Positions 1-8,644 of a DNA stretch of 64,000 bases are shown here, piece by piece. Made by a program: the position numbers and the translations under genes. The DNA lies in contig NC_053141.1 of NCBI RefSeq assembly GCF_016808335.1, positions 20,467,756-20,531,755 on the forward strand, read 5' to 3'. Source of the DNA: Panicum virgatum. Taxonomy: Eukaryota; Streptophyta; Magnoliopsida; Poales; Poaceae. The notes under the pieces were generated by a model that worked only from the letters and a program-made list of their open reading frames with translations, was not told the origin of the DNA and ran no database searches. The stretch's first letter is position 1, and every line of letters begins with the position of its first letter.

Positions 1-947
1 TCATGCTAAGCGATCTATCTCGATAATAGATCTAGGATGAAGCAAACCCAAAGAAAAGAACGAAATCGAAAGAGAGAACATGGTTCCTAAACATTCGGAA
101 TCACAAATAACTTCACCATGAATGATTGTACATCACAAGATCACAACCGGGGCCCTACCTTGATCTTGATGATCCTAGCTCCAGAACTCCGACGTGGTCT
201 TCCTTGCAAGGTTCCCACGTTGGCTAGGGCAAACCCTAGACAACTAGCACGACCCTCGGCTCTCCGAGAGGTGTCCCTCTATCTTCTCTGCTCCTTGGCG
301 TCGTCTTCCGAATTGATCTCCCCGTGAACCTTGGGGAGGGGTCTTTAAATAGCCTCAGGAAACCCTAGGTCAAAGGGGAGGCCGAACCGCCACAAAAAGG
401 GGCTGGCCCGGCCGGCCCAATGGACCCAGGCCGGCCGGCCTAGCCCATTTATTCGCCACCTCGTGTCCTCCTTTCTCCCCAAGTCTCCTGGAGTCTTCTA
501 GAGTTTATGCCTTTCATGATCGCACCCCATTAGATGTCGTTATCTTCGAGATTTCTTCGAGGAAAAGGATAGGATGGAAAATCCTTCCTTAAATCTCTCT
601 TTGCTTTGCTTAGCCCCGAAGAATCTTGATCTTATCTTGTGGGCTTTGTCCTTTGGGCTTCATTGGAGGGTGGATATGCACGAATGGGCCTCTAATCATC
701 ATGGCCTTCGGTCCTTTGTTCGGGCTTCGTCTTTCTTCGTGTCATCGCGTGATCGTGGGCCTCGTCATTTCATGCTCCAAAATTGGTCAAAAACCTGCAA
801 AAACGAAGTACCTCCAAAATATATGTGCAAACGCAAAAATGACCAATAATTGGGCCGAGGTTAGGATGGTTAGTGATTTTGATATTAAATTCATGCCATT
901 ATCAAAATTAAACAGGGGATAAAATTGATACTTAAGGAGCGCCAACA
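1..947 (-). repeat. 3' LTR of Athila-like element G (partial)
   Basis: The LTR ends in CA at 947, directly before a polypurine tract. About 290 bp at its right end (roughly 656-947) match 29318-29606, the other LTR copy of this element. On the minus strand a TATA-like ATTTAAAGAC sits at 342-352, about 60 bp downstream of two GC palindromes (GGCCGGCC cores within 408-442). Its left end lies outside the window. Confidence 0.8.
342..352 (-). promoter_or_regulatory. TATA-like box in the G LTR
   Basis: The minus strand reads CTATTTAAAGA within an otherwise GC-rich stretch. Upstream of it are the GGCCGGCC palindromes at 408-442. This is the arrangement expected for an LTR promoter; it is a motif match only. 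Confidence 0.45.
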
Positions 948-961
948 TTCCCCCCATGCTT
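948..961 (-). other. Polypurine tract of element G
   Basis: The minus strand reads AAGCATGGGGGGAA immediately before the LTR terminus TGTTGG. This purine run next to the 3' LTR is where plus-strand DNA synthesis is primed in LTR retrotransposons. It is preceded by GACGAGCAAGG, a module also found beside the PPT of element H. Confidence 0.8.
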
Positions 962-2803
962 AAACCTTGCTCGTCCTCGAGTAAGTCTTTGATAAAAATC
1001 AGCGTTGCCTTTCAGTGTCCAATCCCTGCACTTGATCATACACGAGAAAACACAATGCTCCCAAAAATATTTTGCAGTTAATAGTTCAAGTTGTAACCAG
1101 CTTTTTCAATGTGGAAGGTAGATACAAGTTAAATGCTTCCCCACAATTATTAAGCACATGCTCTCAAAATTAAACAAGTCTCAGAATTAAGAAAGTAAGT
1201 TCCATAAGTAATGCTAAACCAAGATCAATAATTTAAACCTCATTGCAATTTGCTCATGGAAACTCTTAGCTCATCTTGTCTCTCAAACTTGCTAGAACTT
1301 TCTCCTTTCTTTCTCTCATATGTATGTGTGAGGCTTTATCTGGAGCTCTGGAAAGGTTAGTCCTAACAAAAGATATTATAATCAAGATATTATCAAAACA
1401 AGAAATACTTCTTATGGATTTACCGAGACTCGTCAAAAAGACCATTGGAAAATAATTTCTTTATGGAGAGGGAGAGAATGGAACACACACTTTAGATGGT
1501 GGACATGTGCAAATGGCAACAGTTGATCCCAAGGCACAACTGAAGTCCTTGTTATCGGATTGCACATGGTTGGAATAATTGAGTATAGAGTAATCTTCAA
1601 AGTACCTAGAGTTTAATGAAGCTAAAGGAACCGAGGAGCTTTTCATCATCATTCATTTTTTTCTCTTCTCTCTCCTTTTTTTTCCTTTCTTTCTTTTTGC
1701 TCCTTAGAATCGTTGGCAACACAATGCACTTACTCCACCTCCCCCCATGCTTGAACGTTTGCTTGTCCTCAAGCAATGAAATGATGATAACTTGATGGAG
1801 TGAGTGCACAAAACCTTTATCAATTCTCTGGACTCAACTTTGGAATTCAAGGGAGCATCTCCTCGTGAAAGATTGAAGCCAACAGAGGAGGAAAAGGGGC
1901 AGGCCGGCCGGCCTAGGGGTGTTGGGCCGGCCGGCCTACTGCCTGTAGGCCTCCACTTCTTCGGATTTTTCTTCTGCAAACATTTTGATGCTTCCCAAGA
2001 TTATGTTTTACTGAATTTTGCTCTTGATTCCACTGTTTTGCCGTCGAAATAAAAATATATACTCAATATATAGGTTGTGGTCAAGGAGGTGTTTCTCAAA
2101 AAGATGTTTTTGGTTAAGGGTGGATATCCAGCGAGGTTTGCGATGTTCCCGGTATAGAAACTCACAATGCATGGATAGAATGGCTAGCAAAAGAGAGGTA
2201 CGCAAAAATACGGAATGGTCAGGTTCTTAGTCTCGTACCAAAGAAGATAAATCCTGAATTAATTCACCTGAAAATAATTCTTGCTCTATGGTTTGTTATG
2301 ATATATCATTTAGGCTTGTAGAAGGGTAGAGCAATTGCAAAAGGTATGACAAGGTTAGCTCAAAATTAAATCCAAATTAAATTTTCCTTGACAAGCTTAA
2401 GTAATAGAGCAAGAATAAAAGATATGGGTCTTAATTTATCATAACCTCCACAATTGAATTAGCCGACATTTAATTAATTTTCAGATCATGTTAGAGAGAG
2501 CATTAGTTTAATCATGCATAAACCAAGCACAAGAAAGTAGACAAGACAGCAACGATCATCATATTTTATCATGGCATAAACTTTCTATCATCATTACTAA
2601 CCATAACATTAAATCGTGGGTGATGCATTTATTTATCATGGTGATGAAAACAAAAGAAAGCAAATTGCACACATGCGGAAAAATAAATAAAATAGAAAAT
2701 TGCTACGCACACACAAGTTTGCACACATGCTGAAAATAAATGAAAAGAAATAGAAAAATCCAAACCACACGTGTGAGCATTTTATTCATGGTCTTGTCGT
2801 CGA
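962..2803 (-). other. 3' non-coding region of element G
   Basis: About 1.8 kb between the env-position ORF and the PPT holds no convincing coding frame. It contains a second PPT-like module (1738-1781), a long pyrimidine run (1656-1700), two GGCCGGCC palindromes (about 1900-1912 and 1926-1939) and AT-rich sequence. Athila elements usually have long non-coding 3' ends. Confidence 0.6.
1738..1781 (-). other. Second, internal PPT-like module in element G
   Basis: The minus strand reads TTGAGGACAAGCAAACG, then a few bases later CAAGCATGGGGGGAGG. This matches the true PPT module at 948-985 (CTCGAGGACGAGCAAGG, then AAGCATGGGGGGAA). The copy lies about 790 bp inside the element and has no LTR terminus next to it. 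Confidence 0.6.
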
Positions 2804-3325
2804 TCACTCTCCTTGATTGGCTCTTGCGTTGTATCCTTGGTCACAATACTGCTGAAATGGTCCTCCATTAAATTGTTCTGGTGGCGCCAGGCCTAGAAGT
2901 CCCATTTGATATGCAATTCCTACGGTTCCATCTTCTAGTTGGCTTATGTGCCTCCGGATGGCGTCTATGTCTTCCATATTTCTTCTTGCATAGGCACCCA
3001 TGATTCTCATTCCTTGTTCCGGTCGAGGGAGGTCAAAGTATTGTGCTCCAAATGATGGGTCGGGCATCTCTCCTTGGTATGACAGGGGTGGGTAGCCGTA
3101 GTTGCTAAATGGTGGGGGCGCCGCCGCAGCATGCCCCCATGCTTGATCTTGGTTCCCTTCCCATTGACTCATCCATCCTTGCGGGTATCCTTGTCCACTT
3201 GATGCACCTTGAAATTCATTCCTCCAATAAGCGGAACTTGGTGGTGGAAGGTCTACTTCCAAGTCTTCTTGTTGTGACGATGCCGATGTTCCTTCAATTA
3301 ACCTTCCTCTTTTTGATTTCTTCAC
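2804..3325 (-). CDS. C-terminal part of the env-position protein of element G
   Basis: A 173-codon frame rich in Pro, Gln, Gly and Tyr, ending in a helical-looking stretch (RRNMEDIDAIRRHISQLEDG) and a Gly/Ala-rich tail. Its ATG overlaps the TGA stop of the upstream frame by four bases (ATGA) and it is in a different frame. It may therefore be one protein split by a frameshift, or a separately translated ORF. The equivalent region of element H (54071-54259) also has a coiled-coil-like segment with a Gln run, which favours a frameshifted single protein. No catalytic motif or membrane segment is visible. Function unknown. Confidence 0.5.
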   Translation of the reverse strand: MKKSKRGRLIEGTSASSQQEDLEVDLPPPSSAYWRNEFQGASSGQGYPQGWMSQWEGNQDQAWGHAAAAPPPFSNYGYPPLSYQGEMPDPSFGAQYFDLPRPEQGMRIMGAYARRNMEDIDAIRRHISQLEDGTVGIAYQMGLLGLAPPEQFNGGPFQQYCDQGYNARANQGE

Positions 3326-4527
3326 CTTTTTCTAATATTTTCAACTCGCCAATCAGTCCTCCCTCTTGCGAATAATTTCAGCCTTTGATCGGGGAGGGAA
3401 ATATCAATCTCAGAAATAATGAATCCCTTCTTTTCATCCCCTCCGATATAATGGCCTTGCCTCAAATGTTCAATCCCAATATCTCTTCCCGGGACATAAT
3501 ATTTTTGGATCACTCGTAACCCCGGATTCATGGCTCGGGCTATCATTGTGAGATAACACCCCAAACCAACTTCTCCCGTACCGGATAATGCTTCACAAAT
3601 CCACCTTTCAACCATGATGTAGGTGGGATCAATCACTTGCTTCTTCACCAATGTAGCATACATCCAATTTAATTCTTGGTCGGTGACCTTCGATTCTCTC
3701 ATCCTCCCGATAATTCTTTTGCTCAACCAAGAGTGGAATATTTGGAGGGTCACATTACTTATATTCTTCCTTTGGCGGTTGACATCTTTTGCTACCTTTG
3801 TCCAAAATTCATCAAGCTCTCCATCTTCAACTCGCACCATTTCACATGCATTACTTTTGAATCCGAGCAAACTCCCTATTTCTCCATCGGTGATGACTTT
3901 TTCTTCATTTTTGAGCCGAAATTTCAGACATGGAACTTCTTCATCATCCAACACTTCCGTTGTTTTCTCCAGTGTCATGAACATCTCCAAAGCCACTTCT
4001 TCTTGCATGTCTACCGTGACACCATCGGAAAATAACTTCCAACCGATGTTCTCGAAGAGTTGGTAGATGTCATGATAAAATCCCAACTTCTCCAATGCTT
4101 CATCATCAAAATCATAATTTGCTCGCAGCCTTCCCTTCATGAACTTGAGCCTTTCTTCTTCTTCCTTTGACAAGATAATAAACCCATATTCTGAATTCTT
4201 GGGCTTGTATGGTTGTGGTGCGGATGACCTTGTTGAACGCCATGGAGGAGGTGGCATCCCTTCGGTGAATCTCATGGAGGAGCTTCTTGGGTCTCTCATC
4301 CCACCAAGGAGCAACATGTTGCTCCTCGGTGCGGGGTTGTCTTCCTCCATGCTCTGTGGAGACTCGGAGACCGAGTGCCTCCGCGAAGAACTTGCCGATG
4401 CATCGGATGTCGATGAACGCGTGCTTCTCCTCCCGGTGACGAACCTCATGATGCCACTCATGGTGACTCTTTGCTGCACACACTCAAAAACAAACACACC
4501 GGGGGTTTCTTGCCAGCGGGAGAACAA
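3322..4527 (-). CDS. Env-position ORF of Athila-like element G (plant transposon domain)
   Basis: A 401-residue protein. Roughly 35-120 is a low-complexity Ser/Arg/Pro-rich N-terminus. From about residue 120 follows a globular region with the pattern (GFY..IYQLFENIGW, then FRLKNEE, GSLLGFKSN, and a helical C-terminal half) seen in grass retrotransposon proteins of the putative plant transposon domain class, which lie 3' of pol in Athila elements. The env name is positional only: I see no signal peptide, hydrophobic membrane segment or cleavage motif. The first ATG is at 4527, and the ATG 22 codons in, before SGIMRF, is an alternative start. Upstream, 4699-4725 has a GC palindrome and TATA-like AT run. 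The role in the element is unknown. Confidence 0.65.
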   Translation of the reverse strand: MFSRWQETPGVFVFECVQQRVTMSGIMRFVTGRRSTRSSTSDASASSSRRHSVSESPQSMEEDNPAPRSNMLLLGGMRDPRSSSMRFTEGMPPPPWRSTRSSAPQPYKPKNSEYGFIILSKEEEERLKFMKGRLRANYDFDDEALEKLGFYHDIYQLFENIGWKLFSDGVTVDMQEEVALEMFMTLEKTTEVLDDEEVPCLKFRLKNEEKVITDGEIGSLLGFKSNACEMVRVEDGELDEFWTKVAKDVNRQRKNISNVTLQIFHSWLSKRIIGRMRESKVTDQELNWMYATLVKKQVIDPTYIMVERWICEALSGTGEVGLGCYLTMIARAMNPGLRVIQKYYVPGRDIGIEHLRQGHYIGGDEKKGFIISEIDISLPDQRLKLFARGRTDWRVENIRKR

Positions 4528-4698
4528 TATATCGAATAGTGGAGCAAACTAGGATTTGTGGCGAATTTTCAGAGATTTTTGGAGTAGATTTTGGTGGACG
4601 AATTTTTCAGGGCTCTAACTGATGTTTCTGGGTGAAGAACTTGAAGAACATAAGCAATGAATTGAGTGAGGAGCGTACCTGTCAAAGGGGACCACCAG

Positions 4699-4725
4699 AG
4701 CACTTAAAAAGGGGCCAGGCCGGCC
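4699..4725 (-). promoter_or_regulatory. Possible internal promoter for the env-position ORF of G
   Basis: A GGCCGGCC-type palindrome with flank AGGGGC(C)AGGCC, also present in the LTR (408-442), is followed by an AT run TTTTTAAG. It lies about 170 bp upstream of the ATG at 4527. Element H has a comparable module upstream of its own env-position ORF. Motif evidence only. Confidence 0.3.
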
Positions 4726-5233
4726 GGCCTAGGGCATTTTTGGCTCTCCTCCACTTCAATTTTCTCTGGTGGCTTGCTGGTGCAATTATTTGCTTCTGTC
4801 CAGTACATCTTTCATACTTTGCACCGCCTAAATCCTGTGAACCACTCCTTTTTTGCCTTTGATGTCCACTTGCAACATTATTTCTTCACTTTGTGTCATT
4901 CACCTTGTCCCATGCTTAATCATTCATCACATGGTGCCATCTTTGCTGAAAATCACATATCCTTCCCATGCATGGCTGCTCCCTCCTTCGGATTATTTGC
5001 ATGAGGTTGTAGGTAGAGAGCATAATTCCTTCCCGTGAACTCACTTTGATCAATGGATGTTAATCAAGCACATAAACCCTCTCCAAATCATGCTTAGATG
5101 TTTAATCCTCTTCTAAATTCGAAATTTCAGAATTGACTCAAAGCATGCAATGAGTTTAAATGAATAATCAGAGGGGAATTGAAACATCTTTGCATTTGTA
5201 AGTCGAAAAATATTTTCCGACTACATTAATTTT

Positions 5234-5238
5234 GGTTG
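5234..5238. repeat. Target-site duplication of element A (left copy)
   Basis: ggttg directly before the LTR start of A, matched by ggttg at 26083-26087 directly after the other LTR. Confidence 0.9.
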
Positions 5239-8200
5239 TGTAACACCCGGTTTATAAAAGAACATAAACCGAGCAATCATATACGTGCCAGGATCAAGTC
5301 ACACGTATATACAACAGAATGAACAGTATATCATAGCACATATCACGTAAAAAGATATAATAAAGCGAATACGAATGTTATTTATTACAATAATGACAAA
5401 ATGTCTGATACAGCGGAAGCGAAGTACAAATACGAAAAAAAAAGCTCTCCGAAGCTGAAGCAGGGCGCCACAGGGACGTCGACTGGGAGACGAACGCCTA
5501 GAAGTCCTCGTAGTCCTGGTAGCGCTGGACGAACTCCCTCGTGTCGGCAGGAACTGAGCAGCAGTAGCGTAGCCAAGAGGAAAAAGTAGAGAAGAGGCAA
5601 GGGTGAGTACACAACTTGTACTCAACAAGTATAACACAAACTATGAGGCTCTAAGGTTGGCTGACTCAACTGCATTAGCTTTTAAGTGTTGGCAAAATTT
5701 TATTAAAGCTATTTACTACGAGTTGATGAATTACCATTAACCCAGTTACATAGTAATTAATCAAGTTTAATCATGTCACTATTGAGAAACCAAACCAAAA
5801 CCAAGCCACCAAGGTAAACCCCGAGAAGCACCTCCCTCGTCGGAAGGAGATAACTTCACTAATCAAAAGGAGGATCTGGGCCGCTCATAACCGTGAGCAC
5901 GGCTAGTATACCAGTTTTACACTCTGCAGAGGTTGCACATCTTTACCCACAAGTCGTGAGCTACGCCAGTTGTTCATCACACTTCCTTAGGTGAGATGAC
6001 CAGCGACTCACTACGAGGCCTTTACAGAGAATCTCGTTGGTAAGGCGTAACCGCGAGAGTTAGGTCGGCGACGATGGGACCCACCTCCGGGGGTACAAGC
6101 ACAGGAGCGCAATCCAAGCACAGACCAAGCCGGAGGAGCAGGGACCATTGAAGCTTACTACTCTTGCCCCGCAGGTAAGTTACTCCAAACCAAAAAGATC
6201 TAATTATTACGCCAAGTCTATCCCATTCTAGCCTTGTGGTAGCGCTGTTGTCCCAGGTTGTCGCTCTATGAACCGGTCCTTATGGAGAGTGGCCAACCAA
6301 GCACTAAGCACCGTGCTGGCCCCCTAAACCATGTTTCTACAAAAACATATTTTAACGAGACGTGAGCCACTCATCCACACAGAGGGCCACTCTCAGAATT
6401 AAGTTCAAGTAAACCATTAATCAATTTAATTAAAAAGGACCAAAATGTGTTATAGCGCAGCAACCTAGCACAACTAACCAAAATGCAACCCAAAGGTATA
6501 TATAAAGGATATAAAGTGGATAGGAAAGTCCTTAAAGGCATACAATATTAAAATGCAGTATGAAATTGTAATTAAAGGTGATAGGTTGTTCATGTTATAC
6601 TTGCCTTCCTCGTACTGCTCTGGCTGCTGCTCAAACTGATCCGAAGACGGCTGCTCCGGGTACTGGTACTGGGGCTCCTCAGATGGATCAACGTCTACTC
6701 ACGAACACATGGCCAGAACAATGCACAATAATAAGCATACAAGCAAACTCTAACAAAAACTAAAGAACAGTACATCAATACATGAAAACAGCACACTAAA
6801 CTAGTCTAAAACTATTCTACGCGTCACAACGATCGCGTGGATATAAACAACGCTAAAAACGGAGCTAAAACGCGTTTTCTAGGCTAAAAACAAGTTCTAG
6901 GGGCTTAATTGTAAGAAAACTGAAGTTCCAGGGGTTTTCTGCAAAAACCGAGGGTCTAAACGTAATTAACAATTAGATCTAAGGGCTATCATGCAAAACT
7001 GACAGCTCTGGATGGCGGGTACTAATACCGGAAAGTGCAGGGGCCTATGTGAAAAAAAAACAGGACTAAACTGGGAATAGTTTTGAACTAGCCAGGGGCG
7101 CGGGTTGAATAGCAAAGAGTCTAGGGACTCTTTAACAAAAATGCTAGGCGAATCGGTACGCACCGATCTGGACCGTTGGATCCGGATCGGAGGGTTGGGA
7201 TTTGATGAGCTTTGGATCTAATCAGGGGCGTGGGTTTCAGATCGGGCGGCCGGGGTGACTTGGGCGCGCGGGACGGCGGCGGGACGTCGCCGGAGCTCTG
7301 CTCCGCGGCGGATGGTCGCCGGCGCAAACCGAATCCGGTGTTCCCGGGTTCGATTCGGGTCGTGGTTGGGTCAAGGAGCATCGGTGGAGAACTTGTAATC
7401 CACCTGTGCCCTCAGGTCGGGAGATTTTGGCTCGGTTGAGGACTCGCGGCGGTGCAGGGTGCGTGCGGCGGAGCATCGACGGCGCGCGGTGCCCGGCGTG
7501 CCAGAGTAGCCTACGGCCTAATTGGAGTGGCGCAAACGGAGGCGTGGGATTCTGGGGTGCTCACCGAGGGGGTTTAGTGGACGGATTCGCGGCGCAGGGG
7601 ACCGGCGGCGAGGTCTGGGCGGCGAAGTCGACGCGGAGTCCGGGGAGGAGTCGTTGTGGGCGTCGGGGTCGGAGAAGAAAGGTCCGAGGAGGCTCCTGGC
7701 GTTGAGGCGGAGCTGAAGCGCTGCTCGGCCGGAGCTTCGGCGTGGTGGAGGGGTGTGGCTACGGCGGCGCAGAGGAGGTCCGCGCGGCGGAGCTGGCGTG
7801 AGTGCGACGGACTTAGGGTTTGGGGCTCTGGTGGCGGCGCGGGTGGATGGGAGGGGGCGCAGAGGATTGGGGGCGGTTTAAAGGAGGCAGGCCGGGGATC
7901 TCGGCATGGGAGCAAGGAAGGGAATCCCGGCGATCTCGGCGGGATTCAGGCGCGGGCGTTGCGCTGCGGGGGAGAAGAAGCTGGCAGGCGGGCCCGGGCT
8001 GCAGCGAGAGGAGAGGGGCGCTGGCTCGCTGGCGTGTGGGCCTAGGAGCGACGCGGGGTGAAGGGCGACGCGGCGAGCGGGCTGGCTTGCGCCGCCAGGT
8101 GGGGCCGGAGCGGGCGCGGCGTGGGAGCAGGCCGGGTGCTGGGTGCTGGCGTGGCCGCGCTGGGCCGCGGCTGGGCAGGCCGGGGTAGAGCGGGCTGGGC

Positions 8201-8609
8201 AGGGACTTGGGCCGTGGGGTGGCGAGCTGGGCCGGCCGGGTGAAAGGGAGAGAGAGGAGGAGGCGGACCGGGCTGGGCTCGGGAGTGGGCCGTAGGGAAG
8301 GAAAAAGGGTTTGCGGGCTGGGGTGGGTTTGGGGTTTGGGTTTTCTTTAACCTTTTCTATTTCTATTCCAAAATAAACAAAGTTTGAATTCAAACAAATT
8401 TGAATTCAAACTCCCTAGCACTCAACCAAAATAAACAAAATATGCACCAGCATGTATGCATCATCAAAATTTAAAACCTATGATAAATTTTAATTACTTA
8501 AGCCACAAAATTGAATTAAATGCCATACTAAACACAATAAACCTTAGAAAATTAAATGAAGCCAATTAAATTTATTAATAAAAGCTGAAATTTAAATCAG
8601 GGTGTTACA
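5239..8609 (-). repeat. 3' LTR of Tekay-like element A
   Basis: Starts TGTAACACCCGG on the plus strand and ends GGGTGTTACA, so it has the TG...CA termini and a long terminal inverted repeat TGTAACACC. The middle (about 7200-8330) is extremely GC- and CpG-rich and generates many spurious open frames on both strands. The outer parts are AT-rich. A conserved exon pair lies at 5498-5553 and 6605-6694. Confidence 0.95.
5498..6694 (-). CDS. Putative spliced ORF inside the A 3' LTR (two exon-like segments)
   Basis: On the minus strand, segment 1 is 6694-6605 (90 nt), preceded by TAG and encoding an acidic Tyr/Gln/Glu-rich stretch (EEPQYQYPEQPSSDQFEQQ). It ends GAG GAA G before GCAAGTAT, a GC-type donor. 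The intron would be 6604-5554 (1051 nt) and ends in a pyrimidine-rich tract and CTGCTGCTCAG. Segment 2 is 5553-5498 (56 nt). The single overhanging G joins TT to give a Val codon and the frame continues to PADTREFVQRYQDYEDF and a TAG stop at 5500-5498. The composition of both segments is alike and the phases match. The upstream exon and start codon were not found. All other Tekay LTRs here have the same layout. Function unknown. Confidence 0.4.
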
Positions 8610-8627
8610 GACCCTACCCCCTTAAAG
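8610..8627 (-). other. Polypurine tract of element A
   Basis: The minus strand reads CTTTAAGGGGGTAGGGTC immediately before the LTR terminus TGTAACACC. Elements C and D have the same tract. Confidence 0.85.
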
Positions 8628-8644
8628 AAATCTCGTCCCGAGAT

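Larger units (their letters stand above)
4528..5238 (-). other. Non-coding region upstream of the env-position ORF of G
   Basis: No coding frame is supported. It contains an AGGCCGGCCGGCCT palindrome (4710-4723) followed on the minus strand by CCCCTTTTTAAGTGC, resembling the palindrome and TATA arrangement in the G LTR (342-442). The right end is the insertion site of element A; before A inserted it was continuous with 26088. Confidence 0.5.

Noticed and set aside
3322..4527. A true retroviral envelope gene
   Set aside because: Position fits, but there is no signal peptide, hydrophobic membrane segment or cleavage motif. It is kept as env-position only.
5299..5637. Conserved minus-strand frame of 75-112 codons at the LTR ends (MLYLLSTSCVLTL...)
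   Set aside because: It overlaps the proposed intron end and exon segment 2 in other frames; its C-terminal part changes frame between copies. The phase-matched RYQDYEDF frame explains the conservation better.
7121..8393. Many overlapping open frames of 60-170 codons in the GC-rich LTR cores (A, B, C, D, E)
   Set aside because: They occur on both strands and all frames in CpG-rich sequence, are low in complexity (Arg, Gly, Pro, Ala) and are not conserved between LTR subfamilies.
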